Translations under genes and position numbers: made by a program
The notes under the pieces: model-generated
Database searches by the model: none
What the model was told of the DNA's origin: nothing
The model's input: the letters and a program-made list of their open reading frames with translations, nothing else
In this document: piece after piece, positions 1-10,725 of the stretch
Layout: every line of letters begins with the position of its first letter
Numbering within the stretch: position 1 is the stretch's first letter
NCBI GenBank assembly: GCA_029204225.1
Contig: CM055106.1
Location: forward strand, 38,404,036-38,468,035
DNA length: 64,000 bases
Direction: 5' to 3'
Origin: Diphasiastrum complanatum
Taxonomy: Eukaryota; Streptophyta; Lycopodiopsida; Lycopodiales; Lycopodiaceae

Positions 1-165
1 TTATGTACGGTTCTCAACCTAGATCTCATGTTAATGTGGAGATGTAAGATCCAGAAGGTTGTCGATTTCTTGCATGATATGCAAAAAATGTTGCAAGTGG
101 CTAAGGATAATATCCAGTGCTCGAGATTATTGGTTATGCAACGTCATACTAGACAGGACCCGTAA
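1..165 (+). pseudogene. Ty3/gypsy pol C-terminal remnant
   Basis: The frame at about 58-165 reads a short alpha-helical stretch (DMQKMLQVAKDNIQ) of the kind that follows the gypsy integrase core, where the newly made strand-transfer protein continues with a run of Gln, Lys and Asp residues. It ends at a TAA after about 35 codons. No integrase core lies upstream because the window begins here. This is inferred from resemblance only, and the fragment is too short for a secure family call. Confidence 0.35.
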
Positions 166-905
166 AGTATTAGTAACCTTGTGAGGCCCAGATACATTAT
201 TTGGAGTTAGTACATGGTTTAAGACAGTCAATGCATGTGTAGAGTATCAATAGCAATGGAATTTTTTAATAGAGAGGTTTAGGCCTTGCATGACTACATG
301 CACAAGGTGGTCTTGGGTCCATATATCCATTAGAAATTTGCCCTATTCTATCATTTATTTTGGTGTTTCATCGTTAGGTTCTCTCATCTCTTGCTTCCTA
401 TTCCTTGGCTTGGGGATGAAGCTTATGGAGATTGATCGGTTGCTTCTACTTGGTTCTACTTGGTTGGGTGGTTTCTCCACAGTGTATTTTCTTGTGTTTT
501 TTCCTGTAAGCAGGATCTTGAGAAGCTTTCCCTTACAAGCACCTAGCTGGAGAACAAAATTGCACTTCAGGCCAATTCAATTAGAACTGAAAAAATTCAA
601 ATAATGACTCATTGAATCTGTCAAAGTGCACTACACATTGTAACTAACAATGTCTTCATGATCAATGGTAAACAAACTTATCTTGCGCTATTCGCTATAC
701 ACACAAACATAATGATTCATATATGCTAGAAACCAAATACACTTTCAAAATAGACAATCGCAATATTGGAAAGAATTGATAGAAGACAAAAGCATGTTTT
801 TAACATATCTGAAATCAATAGTACATAAATAGGAATAAAGAATGATCAGATGATCTTGCTACTCTTGTTTGCTCTTGTATTTTTTCTTATACTGATTTTA
901 GTCTC
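166..905. other. No recognisable gene
   Basis: AT-rich sequence between two retrotransposon remnants. An open frame of 104 codons at 290-604 (+) is hydrophobic, matches no family I recognise and has no coding context, so it is not called as a gene. Nothing else is seen. Confidence 0.5.
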
Positions 906-1129
906 ACGTGGCTATCTACTATAGTTGTATACAGATTTCTAAGAATCCAGTGTTTCATGCTCGTCGAAACTCATTACCACTTGTGAATTCTAAAGAAGTG
1001 GAATTGGTTTATTGCTCCACCAATGAGCAAGTTGCTAACGTATTGACAAAACCTCTTGAAAAAGAAAAATTTGAATACTTTCGAACCTTGATGAATGTTT
1101 GGGAAAATAAACTAATCATTAAGGGGGAG
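906..1129 (+). pseudogene. Ty1/copia RNase H C-terminal remnant and polypurine tract
   Basis: The frame at 908-1130 carries the end of a copia RNase H domain: SKNPVFHAR, then EVELVYCSTNEQVANVLTKP. The usual segment between HAR and the next strand (TKH-type motif and following helix) is missing, so the domain is internally deleted. The frame runs into a polypurine tract (AAGGGGGAG, about 1121-1129), which primes plus-strand DNA synthesis and marks the start of a 3' LTR. The catalytic part of RNase H and all of gag, integrase and RT are absent. Confidence 0.75.
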
Positions 1130-1345
1130 TATTGGAATATGTCATATATTGTTTATTTGGTACATACTAGGTTACTAGCTTAATAGTGGTCAAAACCCTA
1201 ATCTGGTGACCTAACCCTAAAGTTGGTTATCATCAATTTTGTATACCTTTTCATTCTTTGTTCTTTATTATCATAATGAGGAAAGTAGAGGTTGTAACGG
1301 CAATGCTCTTTCTTGTGCATTCTCAGTGTCTGATTATGTTGTAAT
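1130..1345 (+). repeat. 3' LTR fragment of the upstream copia remnant
   Basis: The sequence begins TATTGGAATATG directly after the polypurine tract. This is a slightly decayed form of the TGTTGGAA start common in copia LTRs. The right end is not clear: it runs into an oppositely oriented copia fragment at about 1.34 kb, and no second LTR or target duplication was found in the window. Confidence 0.5.
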
Positions 1346-2030
1346 TGATGGCAGTAGGTGATAAGATCCTAGTTGCATTAATCCACTTTTTGTAATACCC
1401 TCTTCAACTAGTTTTGGCATAGTTTTGACAATAGAACTTTGGTCCAACTTTAGAATGATCTCCATCCTAAGTATAGATCTCCTTTCTAAGGTTCTAAAGT
1501 ATCTTTCATAATTGATATAGAGAATAGTGTCCAAATTGGATGCTTCACTATTTCTTGCATCAATTTTACACATCAAGATATAACTAGAACATGAAGAACC
1601 AAATAGAATGTGAATGAAATGATTCCTCCATGTTTCAAACTTTGAACTCTCTGGAAAATTATAGCAACCAAACAATAAATGTGAGTGATGACCATTTGCT
1701 TGCTCATCTCCTCCAACTTTGTCCTTTCTTGATATGTCTCCACCATAAAACTCCATGAATGAGCCTCCATCTCCATCTTGCCACAAGATATCATCAACAC
1801 TTGATGACTTGGCCATGAATGAGTGACATGATGAACCTTCAATAGCTTCATTTCCATCAGCAAAACTAGCCAAGAATGCTAGTACAACTCCAACAATAAG
1901 ATATTGCAAGACAATGTGGCTAGTTTCTCCATATCTTGACAATTTGCACACATCCACATGAAATAGCTCAAACACAAGATATAAGAAGTAAAGTAAACTT
2001 GAATGACACTTCCTTGCTACTCCTTTGACC
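1346..2030 (-). pseudogene. Decayed region downstream of copia gag (family A)
   Basis: On the minus strand this continues from the gag below. An open frame at 1334-2143 covers it but shows no intact zinc knuckle (CX2CX4HX4C) and no protease DSG or integrase motif. It is best read as the gag-protease region after frameshifts. It ends where the oppositely oriented LTR fragment begins. Confidence 0.35.
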
Positions 2031-2696
2031 TTACTTGAGTCTTCTTTTGCCCTTGAACTTGCCTTTGATAAACATAGCCTCCTCTTCAAAATGAGATGTT
2101 GATGTAGATCCACCTCTTCTTGATTGAAGCCTATACATCTCATTTACCAAAATCTCTTGCAAATCCACAATACTTGAAAAAATCTTTTGAATAGCAAAAC
2201 TTTGAACAAGATTAGCATGATCATCCAACAAGCCATTAAGTATAACTTGAACAAGTTCTACCTCCTTACTGCTTTCATCAATACATGCTAACTCATCATT
2301 GAATGCTTTAACCCTCAAAACAAAAGCATGAGTACTCTCTTCCTTCTTTTGCAAACTTTGAAAGATTTGCCTCCTAATAGTAAGCACTCTTGATGTAGAC
2401 TTGGATTCATAAAGCTTCTTCAAAGCTTCCCAAGCCTCCAAAGATGATGTGCACTTACCAACTTCCTTGAGAAGTTCATTGGTAACATTCATCTTAATCA
2501 TGTGTAGAGCTTTCTTTGCTCTCTTGTCATACCTCACTTGATCTTGAGGTGCTTGAGGCCTCTCCTCCACACCTGCAACAATCTCCATCAACTCATTCAT
2601 CTCAAGAAGTGATTCCATCCTCACTTTCCACGGTGAATAGTTACTTGAGGTAAGCCTATCATTATCGTCCAACATAAAGCCTCCACTTGTAGCCAT
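2031..2696 (-). pseudogene. Ty1/copia Gag (UBN2/Retrotran_gag_2), family A, partial
   Basis: The nucleocapsid-type Gag packages element RNA into virus-like particles in the cytoplasm. The likely start is the Met at about 2696 (MATSGGF), because the homologous copy near 37.1 kb and the related Gag at 61.26 kb begin at the same point; the open frame itself extends 23 codons further up. Key motifs are the LTSSNYSPWKVRME start of the Gag fold, LKKLYESKSTSRVL, and VILNGLLDDHANLVQSFA. The frame ends in a basic stretch (KFKGKRR) where a zinc knuckle is expected but not seen. The copy is truncated downstream. Confidence 0.85.
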
Positions 2697-3288
2697 GTTG
2701 CAATGACCTGATCTTCTTCTTTTAACATGTTCCAATGCACAAAGCACTCTCTTGAATGTCAACAAATGAACTCAAGAAGAAATCACAAAGATATGGAACC
2801 TCTCAAATCTCTTCTAGCACCTCTAACTATAAAATCAACACATAGAATAGTGAAATTTTGATCAATCTATGATCCATCCTCAATCTAATCATTCTCGCCA
2901 CTTCCTAAGATTGAAACACACTCAAATGAAGTTCAGTAACCTCACAAACTAGAGATCCAATCAAAATTAGGTTTTTGACAAAATCACAACAAATTGAATA
3001 TCTCAAATTCTACGTGCAATTTCTAGAAACTTGATGTATCATCTTGTAGACTCCAATGAGACCTTCCTAATACACCAAAAAATCATCCAAATCCAGTAAA
3101 CCAAGTGTGAAATCAGAATTGATGAAGTATATAATCCTATATTGAGTTTTGACCTACAAAAGATCCATTATACACATGCAAAAATGCTGATTTTTTTAGT
3201 AGAGATCAATCTAGCATGCTCTAACATTGGTAACTCCTCCAAATCCTTGCTAAAGATGGCTGATCCTTTCATAACCTGAAACATAATA

Positions 3289-3300
3289 GCTATGATACCA
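3289..3300 (-). promoter_or_regulatory. Primer-binding site, copia family A (minus copy)
   Basis: On the minus strand TGGTATCATAGC follows directly on the LTR end. This is complementary to the 3' end of initiator methionine tRNA, the standard primer of plant copia elements. It fixes the LTR boundary at 3301 and the orientation as minus. Confidence 0.85.
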
Positions 3301-3690
3301 TGTGAAGGATTTCAGATCATTCAAGATCCAATCCATGTCCCTGATCTTTGGTTACAATAAGGAGCAAACCAACAATCCTGCCAATGTAAAAAAATCAACA
3401 TCTACATACAAAATGAGATGCAAACTCAAAGAGATAATGATCAAACATGAACCAAAACATAAAATATGTTTGTTGTCCATACAACTGCAGTACCCTAATG
3501 TATTTCACACGTGTGAAACCAAAAATAACAAAATATGAGCATTCTACATAGAAGATTGCAAGATATCACCAAGATAGTGCACATGAGTAGTAGAACCCAA
3601 AGAGAACCATGTAGAATGACAAAATGAGAGATAGAAGAGAGAAGATGTGTCTCTCCACGAGTTACATCCTTTTATAGAGTGTCCAAGGCC
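3301..3690 (-). repeat. 5' LTR of copia family A, truncated
   Basis: The LTR starts TGTGAAGG on the plus strand (ends ...CCTTCACA on minus). It shares long blocks with the plus-oriented LTR at about 35.75-36.51 kb, including the promoter block CTATAAAAGGATGTAACTCGT (minus, about 3655-3675), a TATA box with downstream leader. It contains the perfect palindrome TTTCACACGTGTGAAA at 3503-3518. The upstream end is missing: at about 3690 it is fused to an unrelated RNase H fragment. Confidence 0.8.
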
Positions 3691-3721
3691 TTACTGAGTG
3701 GCTTCTTAAAGATATCAGTTG

Positions 3722-3997
3722 TCATTTCCCTATGGGTATGAAGATTGTCCTTAGTATCTTCTTCTCAACTAAGTCCCAAATCACATGATATTTGATAGCT
3801 ATGTGCTTTGTTTTTGAGTGAAATACAGGATCTTTCGTAAGACAGATTGCTGAAGTATTATCCATTAACAAGACATAAGGTTCAAAAATAGATTCATCAA
3901 ATCCTTCAAACATCTGTTTGATCCAGATGAGCTCGTTTGCCATCTGGACTGCTGCTACATATTTCGCTTCACAGGAGGATTGAGCTACTATTGTTTG
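3722..3997 (-). pseudogene. Ty1/copia RNase H fragment (family B-like)
   Basis: The minus frame has the RNase H end: SSCEAKYVAA, then LLMDNTSAICL, then DPVFHSKTKHIAIKYH. These match the equivalent part of copia element B at 40.8-41.1 kb more closely than the other copies here. The domain is cut at both ends. At about 3998 it switches abruptly into a plus-strand copia integrase, so this is a rearrangement junction, not a continuous element. Confidence 0.8.
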
Positions 3998-5053
3998 CTT
4001 CTCAGATAACTGATGAGGGCTACATTGTTACTTTCTCATCTGAGCAGTGTATAATATTCGAGGAAAATACTACTCTGACTACATGCACTAGAGTTGGAAA
4101 TCTTTACGTACTCTCTAATTCAGTTGCATTAGCTAGCATCTCTCATGAAAATGTAAACAATAATGCTATTCTGTGGCATAGTCGATTTGGACACATAAAT
4201 ACAAGATCACTTTCCTATATGCATTCTAATAACTTAGTTGATGGATTTTATTTTCCTTCTTCATTAGATAGGAAATCTTTTTTTTTGTGAATCATGCGTC
4301 TATGGCAAACACTCTAGGAGCAAGTTTCCCAAATAACAATCCATCAAAACAAAGCATGTATTGGATCTTGTACATAGCGATCTTTGTGGTCCAATGCCAA
4401 CTCCGTCCTTAGGAGATGCAGTCTATTTTATCACTTTCATAGATGATTATTCTAGATGGTCTACAGTCATATTCATTAAGCACAAATCCGAAGCATTTGA
4501 ATGCTTGAAGATATTCAAGGCCATGGTTGAGACACAAACGTCTACAAAAGTGAAGGCACTCCAAACTGACGGTGGCGGCGAATACCTCTCTAATGAGATG
4601 TCCGACTACATGGCTGAACATGGCATTAGAAGGCAGTTCACCATTTCCTATTCACCTCAACTAAACGAGATTGTAGAAAAGAGGAATCGAACTCTTCTCA
4701 ACTCAGCCAGATCCATGCTACATCAAGCACACCTACCTGCGAAGTTTTGAGCAGAAGCTATTGCCACTGCCTGTTACGTGCAGAACAGATCCAGCACCAA
4801 AGCCGTCAACAACAAAACTCCTCATGAAGTTTGTCATGGGCACAAGCCTAGTGTCAGTCATTTAAAAATCTTTGGTTGTATATGTTTTATTCACATTCCT
4901 AAACAACTTAGGAAGAAGCTGGATCATAGGACAAATACATGTATTTTCATTGGCTATCCTGATGAACACAAAGCTTATAAAGTTTACGATCCATCCACTA
5001 ATGTAGTATTTGTCTCTAGGGATGTAAAAATAAATCCAACAAAAATGAAATGA
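3998..5053 (+). pseudogene. Ty1/copia GAG-pre-integrase and integrase remnant
   Basis: Integrase inserts the element cDNA into chromosomes. In order: pre-integrase zinc region (LWHSRFGHIN), the catalytic core start LVHSDLCGP, YFITFIDDYSR, QTDGGGEY, then VEKRNRTLLNSARSML, then a C-terminal part with LKIFGC, IFIGYPDEHKAYKVYDP. The acidic triad (D, D, E) appears present. Breaks: TGA at about 4288, loss of frame before 4361, TGA at 4748-4750, another shift near 4770, and a stop at 5051-5053 where RT would follow. No RT is attached. Confidence 0.85.
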
Positions 5054-5714
5054 ACAACAGTAGCTATGTGCAATAGAACGAAGCAGTAGTGGTGACAAAA
5101 ACTTGCACTCTGATTGAATGAAGAATGATGAGTACAAGAGCGTGAAGTAGCGCAAGACAGTAAGCGCAAAAAATGGCTTCAATTGATGATCGTTGATCTA
5201 TCTTACAAAATACTTAGCAACTTAGTTACTTAACTAGAGGACAACCTACTGAGCATGTTAGATTTGCTGACACTATACATTGATGATTGCATGTTAGTGC
5301 TCGGAGCATTGGGAAGCACAAAATCTATCTACTTAAATCTACTATGGTCATTATCCGTCCTTTCCAACTATCAATGTCTATGCAAATTAGGTGAACTATC
5401 AGTAACGCACTTGAAGTCGTCTGACAATGCATGGATCAACTTTTCCCTAATGAAAAAGAAGTCGATGAAGTTAAGTTAGTTGGTAGTTGATGAAAAGTCG
5501 ATGAAGTCGAGTAAGGCAGACAAGTTGACTAAGTCGGTTGATGGATAGGATGGAGTTCGGGTTGATGAAGTCGAAGTTGATGAAGTCGATGGAGTTAGTT
5601 GAGTATATACATGGAGAAGTCGAAGACTTCAAATTCGATGGAGTCAGACTTCGACTGAATTTTTTAGGATGCTCATTAATGAATGGGATTTGGTTCCGAG
5701 CATTGAAATCCAAC
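5054..5714 (-). repeat. Probable copia LTR with a degenerate GATGAAGTCGA repeat
   Basis: On the minus strand the sequence begins TGTTGGATTTC at 5715, directly after a polypurine tract (TTAAGGGGTAG), so it should be the 3' LTR of the RNase H remnant at 5.72-5.95 kb. Inside it, about 5458-5650 is a low-order repeat of words such as GATGAAGTCGA and GAAGTTGA. The other LTR end cannot be placed. At 5240-5300 (+) a short YIDDCMLVLG-like stretch may be an RT scrap. Confidence 0.45.
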
Positions 5715-5722
5715 ACTACCCC

Positions 5723-5950
5723 TTAATGTGGATCCTGAAAAACTTGGATCTTTAGATTTAGCATGTCATTAAATCTGATGTGGTGATCCTTGGACAACGC
5801 CTTAGTGAAGTAATCTGCTGCCATCAATTCTGTCCTGAAGTAAAACAATGACACTTTCTTGCTTTGCACTTTTTCTCTAAGGTAGTGATACTTGATTTTG
5901 ATGTGTTTGCTCCGAGAGTGAAATCTTGGATTTAGAGAGAGTGCTTGTAA
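5723..5950 (-). pseudogene. Ty1/copia RNase H C-terminal remnant
   Basis: The minus frame reads NPRFHSRSKHIKIKYHYLREKVQ and ends AADYFTKALSKD, followed by the polypurine tract at about 5716-5728. This is the usual C-terminus of copia RNase H. The catalytic N-terminal half is missing and the upstream side breaks into unrelated sequence at about 5945. Confidence 0.8.
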
Positions 5951-8900
5951 AGACCACCAGTTAAAACCCCTAAGATCAGGATAGGAACACACAAGAGAGA
6001 CTAACCAAACCTAGATCCCTCCTGGAGAATCCTCTTGGATCTAGCCCCCAAGCCATGCCATGTGATAGCAAGAGGAGAAGAGCTCAACTGGTAACCTAGA
6101 CCAAAGTTGTCGACGCTACCTCAATATATAGAGAGTAGGAATCTGTGCATGAGCACATGCAATCCCCATGCAGGTCAACTATAAATAAATCATAGCTCTT
6201 CATGCATTCCTCCTATATTTGTCACACATACATGCACTACTCCATATGTCTCAATTAGAGTGTCTGGGTCCTCTCAAGGTCATTAGTCACCAACAGGCCT
6301 CGACGTGGAATTTAATCTAGGTGTGACCAATAATCTTGAACATAGGAGGGCCGTTCTACCATATTAAGACTATTCCATGTCCTTAGCTGAATATGGCCGT
6401 AACATTCTTTCTCCCTTAAAAGGTCCTATCCTCAGAACGAGAAAAAAAAATTGAAACTATTCCTTAAGCTTTCAAATCTTACCCATGAATCATTATTTTT
6501 AGTCTGATCTTTCCATTTGAATAAGTTTTAGAGATGCAACAATTTTGAAATTGCTTGTCTCTACTCATGAATACTAATTCAAATTCCCAAAGATACACTA
6601 AGCTATAATTCCTCCAGATGAGTTGATCTTATCCAAAAAAAAAATTCATCACCTTCATGTAATCCCAAATACATAAAACACTAGGCGATTTTACTTTATT
6701 TCAGAAATCAAATTCGAAAGTTGAAGAAATTCCATGTCAATTTCTTGCAAAAAATAAGGCTTCTTAGTAAAAATATTCTTAGAATATCCAAATATTCTAA
6801 AATACCACAATTCAGTCATCTAAAATCTCTAGAAGATCCATCAAGTCTCAGACAATTATAATTCGAACTAGAGTACTACAGTTACTCTAACGAGCTAACA
6901 ACCCCATTTCTAGCATCATATGCAAGAAATCAACAACTATTTGTATCTTAATAGATTTATTTGTCTTTTATAAATATGGAGATATAGACTGATTTTTGCA
7001 CACAAGCACTTATAGACTACAATCTGTAGTAGAATACCATCCACTAAGGTAAGCAAATTCCTCATGAGTAACAAATTACTTATTCTGAAAATGTTTGTGA
7101 GATCCACACAATCTCAAGAATGTACTAGAGTAAAGAAATTAGAGTTCAATTAATAGATCTAAAACCTTGACTCTCCCAATTGATCAAGAATTACTCATTA
7201 TCTTAAGAATCCACACATTCCCTTATAATCTTCTAATGACCTTTAAGTATCAATTTATGATCAAGCAATCATAAACATTTAGAATCTTATGATTTGTCAA
7301 TCATAATTTACAAGATTTCAAAACCATACTTTATCATTGGAAGATACTAGAGTATATGCACAACATACAACTCAGGAAATATAAGAATCATTCTGAAATC
7401 TTTTCCACGAGAAAAAATCACTAGATTTCAAAAATATTCTTCCAAACCGATTCTTAAGCAAATTATGAGTTTCAAATTCTACAATCAACCATGTAATTAA
7501 GACCATTATAACGTTCGCCTTTACAATATAAACTTTATACAATCACCTAGAACAACATCTAGAGATTACAAAGTTTTGCTGAATTCCAACTGAATTCAGT
7601 TTAGGATCCGGTATCCAATTGAGCTCTCTGAGATACTATCACTAATGAATCAAGCAATACACACAAAACAAATAGTTTCGAATGTCTAGGTGCAGCTCTT
7701 AATTGTACATGTACAACACCACATTTAGATCCTTATCTAAATCATTTTTTAAGTTAACCAATAGATCTAACATAACAGATTTGTTAATTCTGCAAGTAAT
7801 TGTCAAACACAATACTTGATCATATGTCTATGTTCAAAGATTAGGATGATGCATATAGACATCTTTGAACATAAGGTTAAGATTAAAACTTTATTCCATC
7901 TGATCCAAACAGCGAAATCTTAAATTAATCTTCACCACCACTATCCATAATCATGAATATCTAACAGCTCAATATCCTCAAAACTCCTCCAATTCCAGAT
8001 TATTCAAAACAATCACTAGTGACGTTCTATTCCCACTGGATAGTTCCACCATTGCACACATACTGGATTCCACCAAAGAAATCTATGCAACTGGTTGATC
8101 CCATGAAAGTCTTATTCCTATCATTTTTTTCTCCCCCTTTTAAAACAAATTCCGTAATTTTGATTAAAAAGTTCTCAGGAGACAACGCATAAGATATCAA
8201 AGATTCGAAAAAGTCAGTAACGAGTATCCAATACTATTACAAACCGGACTTTTTCCTCAAAATCATAAAATATCTTACCCGAGTGATAGAAACATTACTC
8301 TCAATAATCAACTATCAAATAGACATAATCATTTGGGCTTGGAAGTCTAAATTCCACTTAATCAGTTGAAAACATCAATTGATTATGAGCTATATTCACA
8401 AAACTGAAATGGAAGCTTAAATTCATATAACTTTAATAGTCCTTTAGAACCTAGTTCTACACTAGAAGGAATAATATGAATCTCAATCCAATTGTCTCGT
8501 AATTAAGAAATTTTTAAAAAACAGAGGTTTAAATTAAAAGAGAAATAGCTTTTAAGGGTTTCCAATTTGGAATTTATGAAATACCATTTAGGGATCCTGA
8601 TCTATATCTCATAATCTCTCCAAATACTCTAAATAAAATTTAACCAATGGTTTCAACTGTTAGGCTAAGCATTACTAATAGTGTAAATACTAACCACTGG
8701 TCTACAGATCATTCTCGCACAAGAATTTCCCTTTGAAATTCCTGATGTCCCATACCGTCAGTTTTTTGGTCACCCAAAAAAATTTATCATTAAAGACACT
8801 GAAAACTCCTCCGACACAAGTAAATGCTAGGTTGCTACCCTTTTGACTACACTAGCTTAAGTATTACTTTGATAAAGTTGCCAGAACCTAATGGAAAGTC

Positions 8901-9365
8901 CATAAAATTTGGATCCGAGTACTCTTGTCCGATATTCGACACACTTAAGATTTATCCAATATAGAGCTACCTCCAAATAATATGACCTTTATTCCATTTA
9001 TTCACTTTAACAAGTGTCTCAAAAGCTTTAGTTTTCCCAATCATAAAAATCAAAATCATTTAGGATAGGCCTATCGGTGCAACACCAAAGTCGAAAAGGA
9101 AGGATACCAAAAACACCCATTAACTCAATTTACTAGGAGTATCGAAACTTTAGAGTTAAGTGGATAAATAGCATAATACCAAGGAATCGAATCCCTTTAC
9201 TGGGTACATGCCTGAGAACTATACCATTTCCATTGTTTAGTCAAGATCGGTTTAGAATAAATCAAACCGATTAATACAACTTGACACAAAAAACAATGGT
9301 ACCACAGTTTCACAAAAACTGGCATACAGATAATTGTCAAGTTGATAAGGTTTTAAACATGCATA
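5951..9365. other. About 3.4 kb without a recognised gene
   Basis: AT-rich, with stops in all frames. At about 6400-6440 the minus strand reads a phrase resembling the end of gypsy polyproteins (RIGPFKGE-like, before a stop), so part may be a very old gypsy element. I could not find RT or integrase motifs to support that. No tRNA, microsatellite or clear LTR was seen. Confidence 0.4.
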
Positions 9366-10383
9366 TTGTCCATGGAGAAGGAAAAACTAGATTCCTTTTA
9401 CCATAAGCGGGAAGCAATATTTAAAAACCAAGATTACACTTCCAGGGGATCAGTATGTACTTCCTCAGACTCAAATCTTTATTACTTTGCACAAGTCTCT
9501 AGTATCACATTGATTGTACTTGATGTGGAGGACCTCATTATTACGGACAATGATGAAGATTTGATAAGTGCTTTCAAAAAATATTTAGCCACGAGTTTTG
9601 AGTCAATGAAATTTTGAAGCGGTTTAGGATGCATGATTGCAAGCCCATTGCTATTCCAATTGAGGTCAGTAAGAATCTATCAGACATAAATCCAAGTGAT
9701 TTGGTGGATTCTAGGTTATTCTGGCAGTTGACTGGTTGTTTAATTTATCTTACTACAACACATCCATACATAAGTTATGCAGTTAGCCGAATAAGCCAAT
9801 TTATGGCGACACCTAAGGAGGTGCATTGGAAAGCAGCAAAACACATACTTCGATTTGTTAAAGACACAACAACTTATAGAATTTTTAATGAGAAAAGACA
9901 AGCCTTACCAGATTTACAAGTCTACATCGATTCAGACTGAGTAGGTTGTATTGATTGCATGAAATTCACCATAGGCTATATCTTTCATTTGGGTAATGGT
10001 GCATTTTCATGGTCTAGTAAGAAGCAGGAGACAATTGCTTTATCCACAACGGAAGCCGAATATAAAGCGCTATGCTCAACCACACAAGAAGCGATATGGT
10101 TGAGAAGAATGCTAGAAGACATTGGCATCCCACAAAGAAAACCCACTACGATCAGATGTGACAATTAGAGCGCCATTCATCTAGCAAAAAATCTTGTGTT
10201 CCATGCACGCACAAAACATAGAGAAAACAAATATCACTTCATTAGAGAAAAGTTGTTATTTAATGAAATAGATGTGGTGGATTGTAGGACAGAAGACCAG
10301 CTTGCAGACGTATTTACTAAGCCATTAACTATTGATAGACTTGAGCATTTCAGAGAAACGCTATATGTATATAAGATAAACTA
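9366..10383 (+). pseudogene. Ty1/copia RT end and RNase H remnant (family C)
   Basis: It begins in the RT palm, where the polymerase motif normally read YVDD is degenerate (LDVEDLIITDND). It then continues SRLFWQLTGCLIYLTTTHPYISYAVSRISQFM, the RT-RNase H connection, and RNase H proper: VYIDSD, SSKKQETIALSTTEAEYKAL, HLAKNLVFHARTKH, EDQLADVFTKP. Stops interrupt at about 9615, 9938 and 10166. The catalytic changes and three stops make it inactive. It is followed by its polypurine tract and LTR. Confidence 0.88.
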
Positions 10384-10398
10384 GGACTTAAAGGAGAG

Positions 10399-10725
10399 TG
10401 TTGGAATAGATAAGTCCAATTTATCTAGAGACTCATAGTTAGTAGTTTGATACATGTCAAGTCATTTTTTGTTTTTACTGTAAACGTTAGTAAGTGGTCA
10501 GAGAGAGTTGGGACACATGTCTCGTAACAGAGACCAAACTACCATGGAGTGGTACCCCCCAAAGAGGATGAGACTGTATATATGTATATCCTTGTTTCTA
10601 TTGTGAATATAGTTTGGAAAGCATTCTCTTGGGTGTTGGTGTGTTCTCTCCTTATGTTGATGAATGTTAATTGATGTGTTGCTCGCTAAAGTAGCTAGCT
10701 ATTACTGCAAGTAAGATTCTTGACA
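10399..10725 (+). repeat. 3' LTR of copia family C
   Basis: It starts TGTTGGAATAG right after the polypurine tract AAAGGAGAG and appears to end TTCTTGACA at 10725 (327 bp). A related LTR lies at 18844-19183 behind a related RNase H tail, ending with the same GACACTT context. No 5' partner is in the window, so this is a truncated element. Confidence 0.65.

Noticed and set aside
290-604. 104-codon hydrophobic plus ORF
   Set aside because: No family, no promoter context, within a transposon-rich stretch.
5951-9365. A decayed gypsy element on the minus strand
   Set aside because: Only one short phrase at about 6.4 kb suggests it; no RT, RNase H or integrase motif could be read.
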